Shown here: positions 8,630-14,787 of the stretch, one piece after another
Layout: each line of letters starts with the position of its first letter
Numbering within the stretch: the first letter of the stretch is position 1
NCBI GenBank assembly: GCA_015487455.1
Contig: WFPR01000070.1
Span: 1 to 20,001, forward strand
Source: Candidatus Bipolaricaulota bacterium
GTDB lineage: Bacteria > Bipolaricaulota > Bipolaricaulia > RBG-16-55-9
DNA length: 20,001 bases
Direction: 5' to 3'
Made by a program: the position numbers and the translations under genes
The notes under the pieces: model-generated
Seen by the model: only the letters and a program-made list of their open reading frames with translations
Database searches by the model: none
What the model was told of the DNA's origin: nothing

Positions 8630-8798
8630 AAGTGATGACAAAGCTGTTGGAGCCATGGCCCAAGGCCCCCACCTTGTGTGATGAATCGCGAGTGAAGTCC
8701 GGGGAACGGACCCCCCGCCGGTCTGAGTTTGTTGGAGCCGAGGCCGCTGACTCTCTAGCCTCTCTAGAGAGCCAAAAAGCTGGCAAAATGAGAGGGCC
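8630..8798. other. Intergenic stretch after purQ with short repeats
   Basis: I find no credible gene here. The stretch contains a 10-bp direct repeat TGTTGGAGCC (8645-8654 and 8730-8739), a tandem CTCTCTAG (8751-8758 and 8760-8767), and the 12-bp palindrome CTCTCTAGAGAG (8760-8771). A GTCCG/CGGAC inverted repeat with a 5-nt loop lies near 8698-8712 but has no T-run, so it is not a convincing terminator. Confidence 0.4.
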
Positions 8799-8985
8799 AT
8801 GGACCGGGACAAGCCGTACTACAAGCTCTCGGAGCTGACGCGGGAGGGGCTCACGTACAACAAGCTCTAGCGCTCGGTGCAAAGGTAGCCAAAAGGAAGC
8901 CCTCTACCTGCTGCGGCTCGGTCTTTTAGAGCGCAAGGTCGAGCAGCTCCAGGAGGAGAACCGCCAGCTGCACGCCCTGGTGGAA
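8799..8985 (+). pseudogene. Frameshifted small coiled-coil protein gene
   Basis: From ATG 8799, preceded by GAGAGGG, the frame encodes MDRDKPYYKLSELTREG and stops at TAG 8868-8870. A +1 frame then continues without interruption from 8839 and encodes KEALYLLRLGLLERKVEQ and QLQEENRQLHALVE, a clear heptad-type coiled coil (about 8893-8985). Together the two pieces look like one small protein broken by a frameshift. I do not recognise the family. The second frame stays open into the antitoxin gene downstream, so a readthrough fusion is formally possible but unlikely. Confidence 0.45.
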
Positions 8986-9204
8986 GTGCGCCCGCCGTGG
9001 TGGGTGAGGTTGTGCGGTGGCTTTCGGGGATACAGGTACTCCGATGGCTCCGCTTCGATCTACGGAAGGGAAGGGAAGAGCGCAGAGCTCCCCTTCATCC
9101 CGGGTGTGATGGAATCAAACGGCTTGGCTGCCCTCCCTTGCTCTCCAGGAGGACGTGGGCTAAGCTATAGTACCAAATTCGGTCATCTGGAGGAAGTGAC
9201 AGGA
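8986..9204. other. Region upstream of the Phd-like gene, no recognised gene
   Basis: The frame that reads through here encodes a low-complexity, unrecognised peptide. The only useful signal is a possible -10 TATAGT (9166-9171) without a good -35, followed by GGAGGAAG (9189-9196), a well-placed Shine-Dalgarno for ATG 9205. Confidence 0.4.
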
Positions 9205-9471
9205 ATGACCCTAAAGATCGAGCCGGAGCGCTTAATCAAGATCTCCGAGCTGCACACAGACACGGCCAAGTGGGTGGAAGCGTCCCAAGAGGGCCCGCTG
9301 CTTGTCTTGCGCCATGGCAAGCCCGCCGCCCTTTTGATCGGCCTGGAGGCCTTCGAGGAGCTCCTCGACCGCCTGCAGCTCAAGACGGAACTCGAGCGAA
9401 GGGAGCGGATCAGCCGGGGCAAGATCTCCCTCGAGGAGTTAGAAGAACGCTTGGCGGCCCGCGCGAAATAG
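9205..9471 (+). CDS. Phd/YefM-family antitoxin, orphan
   Basis: An 88-residue protein. The N-terminal half (KISELHTDTAKWVEASQEG, PLLVLRHGKPAALLIGL, EAFEELLDRL) has the Phd/YefM DNA-binding fold pattern: a short segment before a helix, a beta-hairpin with the R/N-G-K-P/E-A turn, and a following helix. The C-terminal half is charged and helical, as expected for the toxin-binding tail. Family role: it neutralises a RelE/YoeB, Doc or PIN toxin and represses its own operon. The start is ATG 9205 (GGAGGAAG about 8 nt upstream), rather than the much longer in-frame opening upstream. No toxin gene follows in the usual place: the next gene, a PIN protein, is convergent. It is therefore either an orphan or a remnant of a broken pair. 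Confidence 0.8.
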   Translation: MTLKIEPERLIKISELHTDTAKWVEASQEGPLLVLRHGKPAALLIGLEAFEELLDRLQLKTELERRERISRGKISLEELEERLAARAK

Positions 9472-9517
9472 CTGTAGCCGTCAATGTCCGAGGCCAAGGA
9501 CTACGAAAGTCGTCAAG

Positions 9518-10144
9518 TCACCACACCGCCCTTTCCCCACTTATGTACCCTTGCAACCTTCCTTGGGGAGCCCGCGGCCAGCTCGTCCGCATCTCCTCCA
9601 GCAGGTGCTCGCCGTCGTTCAGGCTCAGCAGCCCCCGCTTGACGGCCTCCATTAACAGCTCGATCGTCCCCATCGTCGGGATTCCAAGCGTGAGGGCCAG
9701 GTCGTGGGCCGGGCGATCGTCGAGCACCGCTACCCACCCCGGCCCGCGATGGAGGCAGAGGGCCAGCACGTCGGCCTCGCCGGGGTCGATGTCCGGGTGC
9801 TCCTCCCGCAGCTCCTCGGCCCGCTCCGCCTCCTCCGGGTCGTAGAGGGGCACCACCCGAAAGGGGGTCCCCCGGAAGCGCCCGCGGGCCCGGTTCAGGT
9901 TGTCCAGAAGCCGCACGTCTAGGGGATCCCGACGATGGGCGGGAAGCTCCCGCAGTTTTCCCTCCAGGGCCGAGCGGGCCGCCTTCCACTGCTCGTGCAC
10001 CGCGGCCGGGATGTGGATCGGCTTTCCCAAGAGCCGCTCGAGCAGATCCACCCGATCCGTGTAGGTGAAGTTGAGCAGGGGGCGGGTGTCCAGCGCGTAG
10101 CGTCGTTGCGGTCCCGCCCCCTTTTCCGCCGACGCCTTCCCCAT
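9518..10144 (-). CDS. PIN-domain protein, probable ribonuclease toxin partner of the XRE-ImmA gene
   Basis: A 208-residue protein with PIN-like features: YALDT (D19) at the first strand, PAAVHEQW (E51), DPGEADVLALC (E123, D125) and AVLDDRPAHDLA (D142, D143), then GTIELLMEAVKRGLL. This acidic set and the late D-D-R-P-A-x-x-x-A motif resemble DUF3368-type PIN proteins. Family knowledge: many PIN proteins are VapC-like RNases in toxin-antitoxin systems. It is larger than a typical VapC (about 130 residues), with extra helices at 55-115 and a C-terminal tail after 185. It follows the XRE-ImmA gene on the same strand after 48 nt; AGGAGGGG lies just before ATG 10144. It converges on the Phd-like gene. 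Which protein inhibits it, if any, is inference from order. Confidence 0.75.
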   Translation of the reverse strand: MGKASAEKGAGPQRRYALDTRPLLNFTYTDRVDLLERLLGKPIHIPAAVHEQWKAARSALEGKLRELPAHRRDPLDVRLLDNLNRARGRFRGTPFRVVPLYDPEEAERAEELREEHPDIDPGEADVLALCLHRGPGWVAVLDDRPAHDLALTLGIPTMGTIELLMEAVKRGLLSLNDGEHLLEEMRTSWPRAPQGRLQGYISGERAVW

Positions 10145-10169
10145 TCGCCCCTCCTACCCCCGTTGTTAT

Positions 10170-10201
10170 GGCGGCTCACTCCGTTCAAGAGGTCAGCCGC
10201 C
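10170..10201 (-). other. Inverted repeat between the XRE-ImmA and PIN genes
   Basis: GGCGGCT (10170-10176) and AGCCGCC (10195-10201) form a 7-bp GC stem with an 18-nt loop. The stem includes the XRE-ImmA stop codon. It has no T-run, so it may tune expression of the PIN gene or stabilise an mRNA end rather than terminate transcription. Confidence 0.35.
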
Positions 10202-11473
10202 GACGTCGGCCGGGACGGGCTCCTCCCGCTGCCGGCGGGCCTCCTCCTCCATCGTCTTCAAATACTCGTGGAACGAGTGATGATCCGTCCCCAGCAGCTC
10301 GACGGCCTTCCCCTCGCCGAGCCTCCCCTCCTCGAAGGCCTCCAGCACGGCCCGCACGTAACACTGCGGGAGGCGCTTGTGGAAGGGCACCTCCGACCTC
10401 CCCTCCAGGACCATGGCCTCGGAGCCGTCCACCGGGTAGCCCAGCTCGCGGGCCAGCCGGACCGGGCTCACCTTCTCCAGCGCTTCGAGGCGGTCTTGGC
10501 GGATCATCCGCAGCCGGTGGAGCCTCACCAGCATCGCCTTGTAGCTCACCCCAAAGTGGCGCTGCAACCGCACCACGTCCTCCGGCTTCGGCTCCACCAC
10601 CCCAAGCAGGGCGACGGCCCGCTTTACGGCCTCCTCCGGCATCAAGAACTCGGCCGCGAAGGTGTTGGCCTGCTTCTCGATCACCCGCGGATCCTGCCCG
10701 GTGAAGATGCGGCCCACCACGGCGTGCTCATGGCGATGGAGCCAGACGTGTCCGAACTCGTGGGCCAGGGTGAAGACCTGTCGCCACCTGTACTGGGAGG
10801 CATTGACCAAGATCACCGGGCCCAGCTCGGGGTGGCGCACGTAGAGCCCGGAGATCGGGTCGGGCTTTAAGGGCCAGAGGAAGACCGGGACGCCCAGGCT
10901 CTCCACATGGTAGCGCAACGCCTCGAAGCCCCTGACGGGGGCGTCGTCGAAGCCGAGGGCGTGGCGGGCCCGGTCGGCCTCCGCCTCGATGACGAAGTCC
11001 GGCGTCCGACTCTTGACGAGCTTCGCTTCGCCGGCGCCGGAGACGGGGACGGAGAGAAGCCCTTTCGCCGCCGAGGCCTCCGGCTCGAGCCCCAGCGTTT
11101 GACGCAGCCGGGCGAACCGCTCCAGCGTCCCCCAGAACTCCAAGACCCCCTTGCGGTCCTCGGAGGAGATCACGGCCTGATCCAGCTCCTTAAGGAGTTC
11201 CTCCCGCACCCGAGCGGCCGCTTGTCGGATCTGGGCCTCCTCGCGCTCCGAGGTGGGCCCGAGGAGCTCCCCCGGCTGCCGGCCGTAGAGGGTGGCCAGC
11301 CGGCGCAGCAACACGGTGTCCACCCGCCGCCGCCCGGCCTCGATGTCGGCCAGGGTGGGGCGGCTTAAGCCCAAGAGCTCGGCGGCCTGCTCCTGGGTGT
11401 ACCCGGCGGCCTCGCGGGCCCGCTTCAGCCGTCGGCCCAGCTCCTGCCTCTCCCGCTCCCTCCGCATCTTCAT
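10193..11473 (-). CDS. XRE-family HTH regulator fused to an ImmA/IrrE-type metallopeptidase
   Basis: A 426-residue two-domain protein. Residues 10-70 are a Cro/C1 helix-turn-helix (GRRLKRAREAAGYTQEQAAE, GLSRPTLADIEAGRR). A charged linker follows. From about 165 to 330 it is an ImmA/IrrE (DUF955) peptidase with HEFGH at 238-242 and the distal EKQANTFAAEFLMPE (266-280, E275 as likely third zinc ligand). The C-terminal 90 residues are helical. Family knowledge: such proteases cleave repressors (ImmA/ImmR, IrrE-PprI/DdrO), and XRE-COG2856 fusions often pair with PIN-like proteins in predicted toxin-antitoxin systems. Of the in-frame starts, ATG 11473 has the best spacing to AAAGGGGG; ATG 11479 or GTG 11494 are possible. 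It is divergent from the HNH gene and probably acts on the palindrome at 11516-11527. Confidence 0.9.
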   Translation of the reverse strand: MKMRRERERQELGRRLKRAREAAGYTQEQAAELLGLSRPTLADIEAGRRRVDTVLLRRLATLYGRQPGELLGPTSEREEAQIRQAAARVREELLKELDQAVISSEDRKGVLEFWGTLERFARLRQTLGLEPEASAAKGLLSVPVSGAGEAKLVKSRTPDFVIEAEADRARHALGFDDAPVRGFEALRYHVESLGVPVFLWPLKPDPISGLYVRHPELGPVILVNASQYRWRQVFTLAHEFGHVWLHRHEHAVVGRIFTGQDPRVIEKQANTFAAEFLMPEEAVKRAVALLGVVEPKPEDVVRLQRHFGVSYKAMLVRLHRLRMIRQDRLEALEKVSPVRLARELGYPVDGSEAMVLEGRSEVPFHKRLPQCYVRAVLEAFEEGRLGEGKAVELLGTDHHSFHEYLKTMEEEARRQREEPVPADVGG

Positions 11474-11497
11474 GGTCATGACCCCCTTTTCCACAAG

Positions 11498-11526
11498 TTG
11501 AACTTTTGAGGTTCATAGTGTACACT
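11498..11526 (+). promoter_or_regulatory. Promoter of the HNH gene
   Basis: TTGAAC (11498-11503), a 17-nt spacer, TACACT (11521-11526). The -10 lies within a perfect palindrome. Transcription would start near 11533, leaving a leader of about 37 nt with the Shine-Dalgarno AAGGAGG. Confidence 0.55.
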
Positions 11527-11527
11527 A
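11516..11527. promoter_or_regulatory. Palindromic operator candidate TAGTGTACACTA
   Basis: A perfect 12-bp inverted repeat in the 96-bp gap between the divergent XRE-ImmA and HNH genes. It covers the predicted HNH -10. On the other strand it also supplies a TACACT -10 (11522-11517), with TAGACG (11545-11540) 17 nt upstream as a possible -35 for the XRE-ImmA gene. Short palindromes between divergent genes are typical XRE binding sites; binding here is inferred. Confidence 0.55.
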
Positions 11528-11569
11528 AAACCATCATCGCGTCTAGGTCTAGGGAGAAGGAGGAAGAAG

Positions 11570-12034
11570 ATGGCACACGAATACAGGAAGAGGAGACGAT
11601 ACACCGAGGAGGAGAGGCGAAAGATCTTTGAGAGCACGGACGGTCGTTGTCACCTCTGTTGGCAGCCCCTTCAGTTCGAACGCTACGGGCAGGAGTGGGA
11701 GATCGATCACTCCCGAGCTGTGGCCCGTGGCGGCTCAGACTACCTGCGCAACCTCAAGCCGGCCCACATCTCCTGCAATCGCAGCAAGCGGGATCGGGAT
11801 TCCCGCTCCGTGCGCCGGGCCAAGGGGGCTCCGCCTCGGGCCCCGCTCTCCAAGGCCAAGAAGGCCGAGGTCCGCAAACGGCGGGCGATAAAGCGGGGAA
11901 TTGGAGGCGGTCTTCTAGGGTGGCTCTTCAGTGGGCCGCCGGGGGCCGCGATCGGCGGACTGCTAGGCGCAGCATCCGGACTGAAGGATCCGGATGAAGA
12001 GGAGTTGAGACGACGAAAAGGGAACGGACGGTGA
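11570..12034 (+). CDS. HNH endonuclease-like protein with a C-terminal glycine zipper
   Basis: A 154-residue protein. Residues 18-75 form an HNH domain: C27-H-L-C30, EIDH (D46, H47), GGSDYLRNLKPAH (N61, H66) and C69-NRSK, so the metal-finger and catalytic His/Asn residues are present. A basic linker (about 80-110, many Lys/Arg) leads to a hydrophobic glycine-rich stretch, GIGGGLLGWLF and then GAAIGGLLGAASG (125-137), a perfect GxxxGxxxGxxxG glycine zipper. The tail is acidic then basic. HNH domains cut DNA or, less often, RNA; glycine zippers pack membrane helices or oligomers. The combination suggests a nuclease with a membrane-associating or oligomerising tail. Start ATG 11570 has AAGGAGG upstream. 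It is divergent from the XRE-ImmA gene and shares its operator candidate. Confidence 0.85.
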   Translation: MAHEYRKRRRYTEEERRKIFESTDGRCHLCWQPLQFERYGQEWEIDHSRAVARGGSDYLRNLKPAHISCNRSKRDRDSRSVRRAKGAPPRAPLSKAKKAEVRKRRAIKRGIGGGLLGWLFSGPPGAAIGGLLGAASGLKDPDEEELRRRKGNGR

Positions 12035-12055
12035 AGGCACAGTTCCACCTTCACC
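12030..12055. other. Hairpin at the 3' end of the HNH gene
   Basis: GGTGAAGG (12030-12037) and CCTTCACC (12048-12055) form a perfect 8-bp stem with a 10-nt loop, overlapping the HNH stop codon and the stop of the minus-strand SNase remnant. No T-run follows on either strand, so any terminator role would be imperfect. Confidence 0.4.
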
Positions 12056-12290
12056 ATGGGCAGCGGCTCCACAACCCCTTCCGCTCCTCCCACGCCCCCC
12101 GCTCCGCCCGCAAAAACTCCCGCCTCAGATCGTGATGAAAGCCCGTCACCCGCGCGTAGCCCCGCTTCAGCAGCACCTTGTTGAACAGCTCCAATTGCCC
12201 ATCATGATCGAGGTCCACCCACAGGGCCGTTCGGCTCCGGCAGCGGGCCGTCTCCGTCAAGCTCGACGAGGTGGCGGACGATCTGCAACT
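12051..12290 (-). pseudogene. Remnant of an SNase-like (thermonuclease, TNase fold) gene
   Basis: The minus-strand frame ending at 12051 encodes TALWVDLDHDGQLELFNKV and then LLKRGYARVTGFHHDLRREF, LRAERGAWEERKGLW. This matches the C-terminal half of staphylococcal-nuclease-like proteins (strand, L-x-N-x-x-L-L-x-x-G-Y-A-R-V, helix with A-E-x-x-A-x-x-x-x-x-G-L-W). Upstream, a second frame encodes LQIVRHLVELDGDGPLPEPN, which fits the preceding family segment but is out of frame with it. The N-terminal catalytic Asp/Arg segment is absent, replaced by the purM promoter. I read it as a truncated, frameshifted relic with no start codon of its own. Confidence 0.6.
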
Positions 12291-12311
12291 TCGCTGCCTA
12301 TAGGCTACAAT
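12283..12311 (+). promoter_or_regulatory. Leaderless promoter of purM and the downstream pur cluster
   Basis: CTGCAA (12283-12288), a 17-nt spacer, TACAAT (12306-12311), then 7 nt to ATG 12319. No Shine-Dalgarno precedes the start, so the transcript probably begins at or next to the start codon. No purine riboswitch-like structure is visible in the short upstream region. Confidence 0.6.
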
Positions 12312-12318
12312 CCCCGCG

Positions 12319-13422
12319 ATGGTCACCTACCGCGACGCGGGCGTGGATTTGAGCTTGAGCGAGCGCTGCTCGCGCGTTCTGTACGAAGCCGCCCGGCGGA
12401 CGTTCGCCAACCGCCAGGGGCGCTTCGGGGAGCCCCGCGCGGAGTACGAGGCCTTCTCCGGCGCGCTCTACGTCCCCGAGCTGAAGGACGCCCTTCTGCT
12501 CAAGAACAGCGACGGCGTGGGCACCAAGGTGGAGGTCGCCGAGAAGTTGGGAAAGCACGACACGATCGCTTTTGATCTGTTGGCGATGGTCTGCGACGAC
12601 GCCGCGGCCATGGGCGCCGAGCCCGTCGCCGTCACGAACACGCTGAACGTCCGCGCGCTCGACGCCGAGACCGTCGAGGCCGTCGAGCAGCTGGCCCGCG
12701 GCCTCGTCGAGGCCGCCGAGCGCGCGCGGGTCGCGGTCGTGGGCGGCGAGCTGGCCGTGCTGGGCGAGCGCGTTCAGGGGCTCTACATCTGGGACGCGGA
12801 TGCCCTGGCCGTCCTAGAACGCTCGAAGGCCTTCCGCAAGGACGCAATCCGGCCCGGCGATCGCCTCGTCGCCCTGAAGGAGCGGGGCTTCCGCAGCAAC
12901 GGCTTCTCGCTGATCCGCAAGGTTCTGCGTGAGCGCTTCGGCCCCGACTGGGCGCAGAAGCCCTACGACTCGAGGACGACGTGGGGCGAGGTGGCGCTCA
13001 CGCCCTCAATCATCTACACGCCCCTGCTCGTCGAGGCCGTCGGCCCCTACGGCGAGCCCCCCAAGGTGGCGATCAAGGGGGTCGCCCACGTCACGGGCGG
13101 CGGGATCCCCGGGAACCTGCCCCGATGTCTGCCGCCGGGCCTGGGGGCGCGCGTGGACGTGGAGCCCTTGGAGCCGATGCTCCGGCTCCAGGAGCTGGGG
13201 ACCGTCCCCGACGAGGAGGCCTATCGGGTTTGGAACATGGGCATCGGGATGCTGCTCGTCACGAACGACGACACGATCTTTGAACTGGCCCGCGCCCACG
13301 GGGTGGAGGCCGTCGAGGCGGGCGAGGTGATCCCGGAGCCCAAAATCGTCATCGAGAATCGAGGCGCGTTCCGCAGCCGGAGCGAGAAGGAGGCGCTGGT
13401 CTATGCGATTCCCCAACGCTAG
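12319..13422 (+). CDS. purM: Phosphoribosylformylglycinamidine cyclo-ligase (AIR synthetase), divergent
   Basis: A 367-residue AIR synthetase, which closes FGAM to AIR with ATP. The start TYRDAGVD matches the family's YxxAGVD, followed by NSDGVGTKVEVAE (DGVGTK, ATP-binding loop), AFDLLAMVCDDAAAMGAEP, AVVGGELAVLG, GFRSNGFSLIRKVL, LTPSIIYTPLL, GVAHVTGGGIPGNLPR and VWNMGIGML. All main blocks are present, but TNTLNVRAL stands where most PurM have LDYxAxGKL, and GGELAVLG where GGETAEMPG is usual. It is therefore a divergent branch, still expected to be active. The start ATG 12319 sits just after a -10 hexamer. Its last 20 nt overlap purCE, suggesting translational coupling. Confidence 0.93.
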   Translation: MVTYRDAGVDLSLSERCSRVLYEAARRTFANRQGRFGEPRAEYEAFSGALYVPELKDALLLKNSDGVGTKVEVAEKLGKHDTIAFDLLAMVCDDAAAMGAEPVAVTNTLNVRALDAETVEAVEQLARGLVEAAERARVAVVGGELAVLGERVQGLYIWDADALAVLERSKAFRKDAIRPGDRLVALKERGFRSNGFSLIRKVLRERFGPDWAQKPYDSRTTWGEVALTPSIIYTPLLVEAVGPYGEPPKVAIKGVAHVTGGGIPGNLPRCLPPGLGARVDVEPLEPMLRLQELGTVPDEEAYRVWNMGIGMLLVTNDDTIFELARAHGVEAVEAGEVIPEPKIVIENRGAFRSRSEKEALVYAIPQR

Positions 13423-14767
13423 CGCGAACACGCTGGCCCACGGGTACCTGCCCGAGCTGGGGGAGCTCATCGAGGGCAAGGTGCGGGACAACCACGTCTC
13501 GGGCGACAAGCGCTTTCTGGTGGCCACGGACCGCATCTCGGTGTTCGATCGGGTGCTGCCCGTGCTCATCCCCGACAAGGGGGCCATTTTGAACGCGATC
13601 GCGATGTGGTGGTTCCGCAAGACGGAGGACCTCGTCCCCCATCACGTGCTGGACTGGCCCGACCCCAACGTGATAGTGGCCAAACAAGCCGAGGTCTTCC
13701 CCGTGGAAGTGGTGGTGCGGGGGTATCTGACGGGCTCGGCTTGGCGGGACGTCGAGGCGGGGACGTTCGAGCGGAAGTACGGCTTCGCGATCACGCCCTC
13801 GATGGTGGAGGGCGGAAAACTCGTCAAGAGCTGCAAGCTGAAGGAGCCCATCGTCACCCCCACGACGAAGGCGAAGACGGGCCACGACGAGCCCCTCACG
13901 CCCGAGGGGGCACGGCGGCTCGTGGGCGATGTCTGGGATGAACTCGTCGACAGGGCGCTCAAGCTCTACGAGCGCGGCGCCCAACTCGCCGAGGAGCGCG
14001 GGCTCATCCTGGTGGACACGAAGTACGAGTTCGGGCACGTGAACGGCCGAATCCTGCTCGTGGATGAGGTGCACACTCCGGACTCCTCGCGCTTCTGGCT
14101 CAAGGACGAGTACGAGCCCGGCAGGGACGTGCTCGAGCTGTCCAAGCAGTTCGTGCGCGATCTCGTGCAGAAGAAAAGCGACGAGCTCACCGCCCAAGAC
14201 GTCGAGGAGACCCGCCGACGCTACGCGGAGCTGTACGAGCGGATCACGGGGGAGCCGTGGCGCTCGCCCTCCCCCGAGATCCCCGTCCAGCAGCGGGTCG
14301 TGCACAATCTGGCCCGCAAGGGCTACATCCGGGGGGGATACGTGCAGATTCTGGCGGGCTCGACCAAGGACGACCCGCACGTCGAGAAGCTCAAGGCCGA
14401 GCTGGAGGCCCGCAAGATCCCCCATGGCCATCGGGTGCTCTCGGCCCACAAGAACACTCACGAGCTGTTGCGTTTCCTGGAGACGCTGAACAAGAGCGTC
14501 GAGCCCGTGGTCTGCATCACGGTGGCGGGCGGGAGCGACGCGCTCTCGGGCGTGGTGGCCCACCACGCCCGCTTCCCGGTGATCGCGTGCCCGCCCTATC
14601 GGGACGAGCTGGACTACTTCATCAACGTCCACTCCACGCTCCAGATGCCGAGCGACGTGCCCGCGCTGTACTGCAAGCGGCCGGGGAACGCCGTCCTGGC
14701 CGCCGAGCGGATCTTGCAGCTGGCCGTTCCAAACCTGGCGCTTTACCCTCAACGCTCCCCGGCTTAG
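13403..14767 (+). CDS. purCE: Bifunctional SAICAR synthetase (PurC) / class II-like AIR carboxylase (PurE)
   Basis: A 454-residue fusion. Residues 1-290 are SAICAR synthetase (EGKVRDNH, LVATDRISVFDR, EVVVRGYLTGSAWRD, LILVDTKYEFG, LVDEVHTPDSSRFW), of the longer PurC type. Residues 313-442 are PurE (ILAGSTKDD, RVLSAHKNTHE, ITVAGGSDALSG, FPVIACPP, STLQMPS). SAHK rather than SAHR, AGxSxALSG and IACPP match class II PurE (Treponema, animal PAICS), which carboxylates AIR directly with CO2. This would fit with no purK being seen. The domain order is the same as animal PAICS. One enzyme would perform two consecutive steps, AIR to CAIR to SAICAR. ATG 13403 has GGAGG 9 nt upstream inside purM. The stop codon lies in the -10 of the hicB promoter. 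Confidence 0.93.
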   Translation: MRFPNASANTLAHGYLPELGELIEGKVRDNHVSGDKRFLVATDRISVFDRVLPVLIPDKGAILNAIAMWWFRKTEDLVPHHVLDWPDPNVIVAKQAEVFPVEVVVRGYLTGSAWRDVEAGTFERKYGFAITPSMVEGGKLVKSCKLKEPIVTPTTKAKTGHDEPLTPEGARRLVGDVWDELVDRALKLYERGAQLAEERGLILVDTKYEFGHVNGRILLVDEVHTPDSSRFWLKDEYEPGRDVLELSKQFVRDLVQKKSDELTAQDVEETRRRYAELYERITGEPWRSPSPEIPVQQRVVHNLARKGYIRGGYVQILAGSTKDDPHVEKLKAELEARKIPHGHRVLSAHKNTHELLRFLETLNKSVEPVVCITVAGGSDALSGVVAHHARFPVIACPPYRDELDYFINVHSTLQMPSDVPALYCKRPGNAVLAAERILQLAVPNLALYPQRSPA

Positions 14768-14770
14768 AAT
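14742..14770 (+). promoter_or_regulatory. Internal promoter for hicBA (and purD, purN) over the purCE stop codon
   Basis: TTTACC (14742-14747), a 17-nt spacer, TAGAAT (14765-14770). The purCE TAG stop is the first half of the -10. The expected start near 14777 gives a short leader before ATG 14788; GAAAGGGG (14772-14779) is the Shine-Dalgarno if transcripts enter from upstream. Confidence 0.55.
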
Positions 14771-14787
14771 GGAAAGGGGTGTTCTTC

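Noticed and set aside
8698..8712. GTCCG/CGGAC hairpin after purQ as a terminator
   Set aside because: The stem is only 5 bp and no T-run follows on either strand.
8505..8882. Minus-strand open frame of 125 codons over the purQ end and the following gap
   Set aside because: No recognisable domain, and it mostly mirrors purQ coding sequence.
8980..9204. N-terminal extension of the Phd-like protein by 75 residues
   Set aside because: The extension is low-complexity and unlike the family; ATG 9205 has a proper ribosome site and gives a standard-length antitoxin.
9472..9517. Possible toxin remnant directly after the Phd-like gene
   Set aside because: All three frames give short peptides with no convincing RelE, Doc or PIN similarity by eye.
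14257..14787. Long upstream extension of HicB inside purCE
   Set aside because: It is an out-of-frame shadow of purCE; HicB homology starts at ATG 14788.
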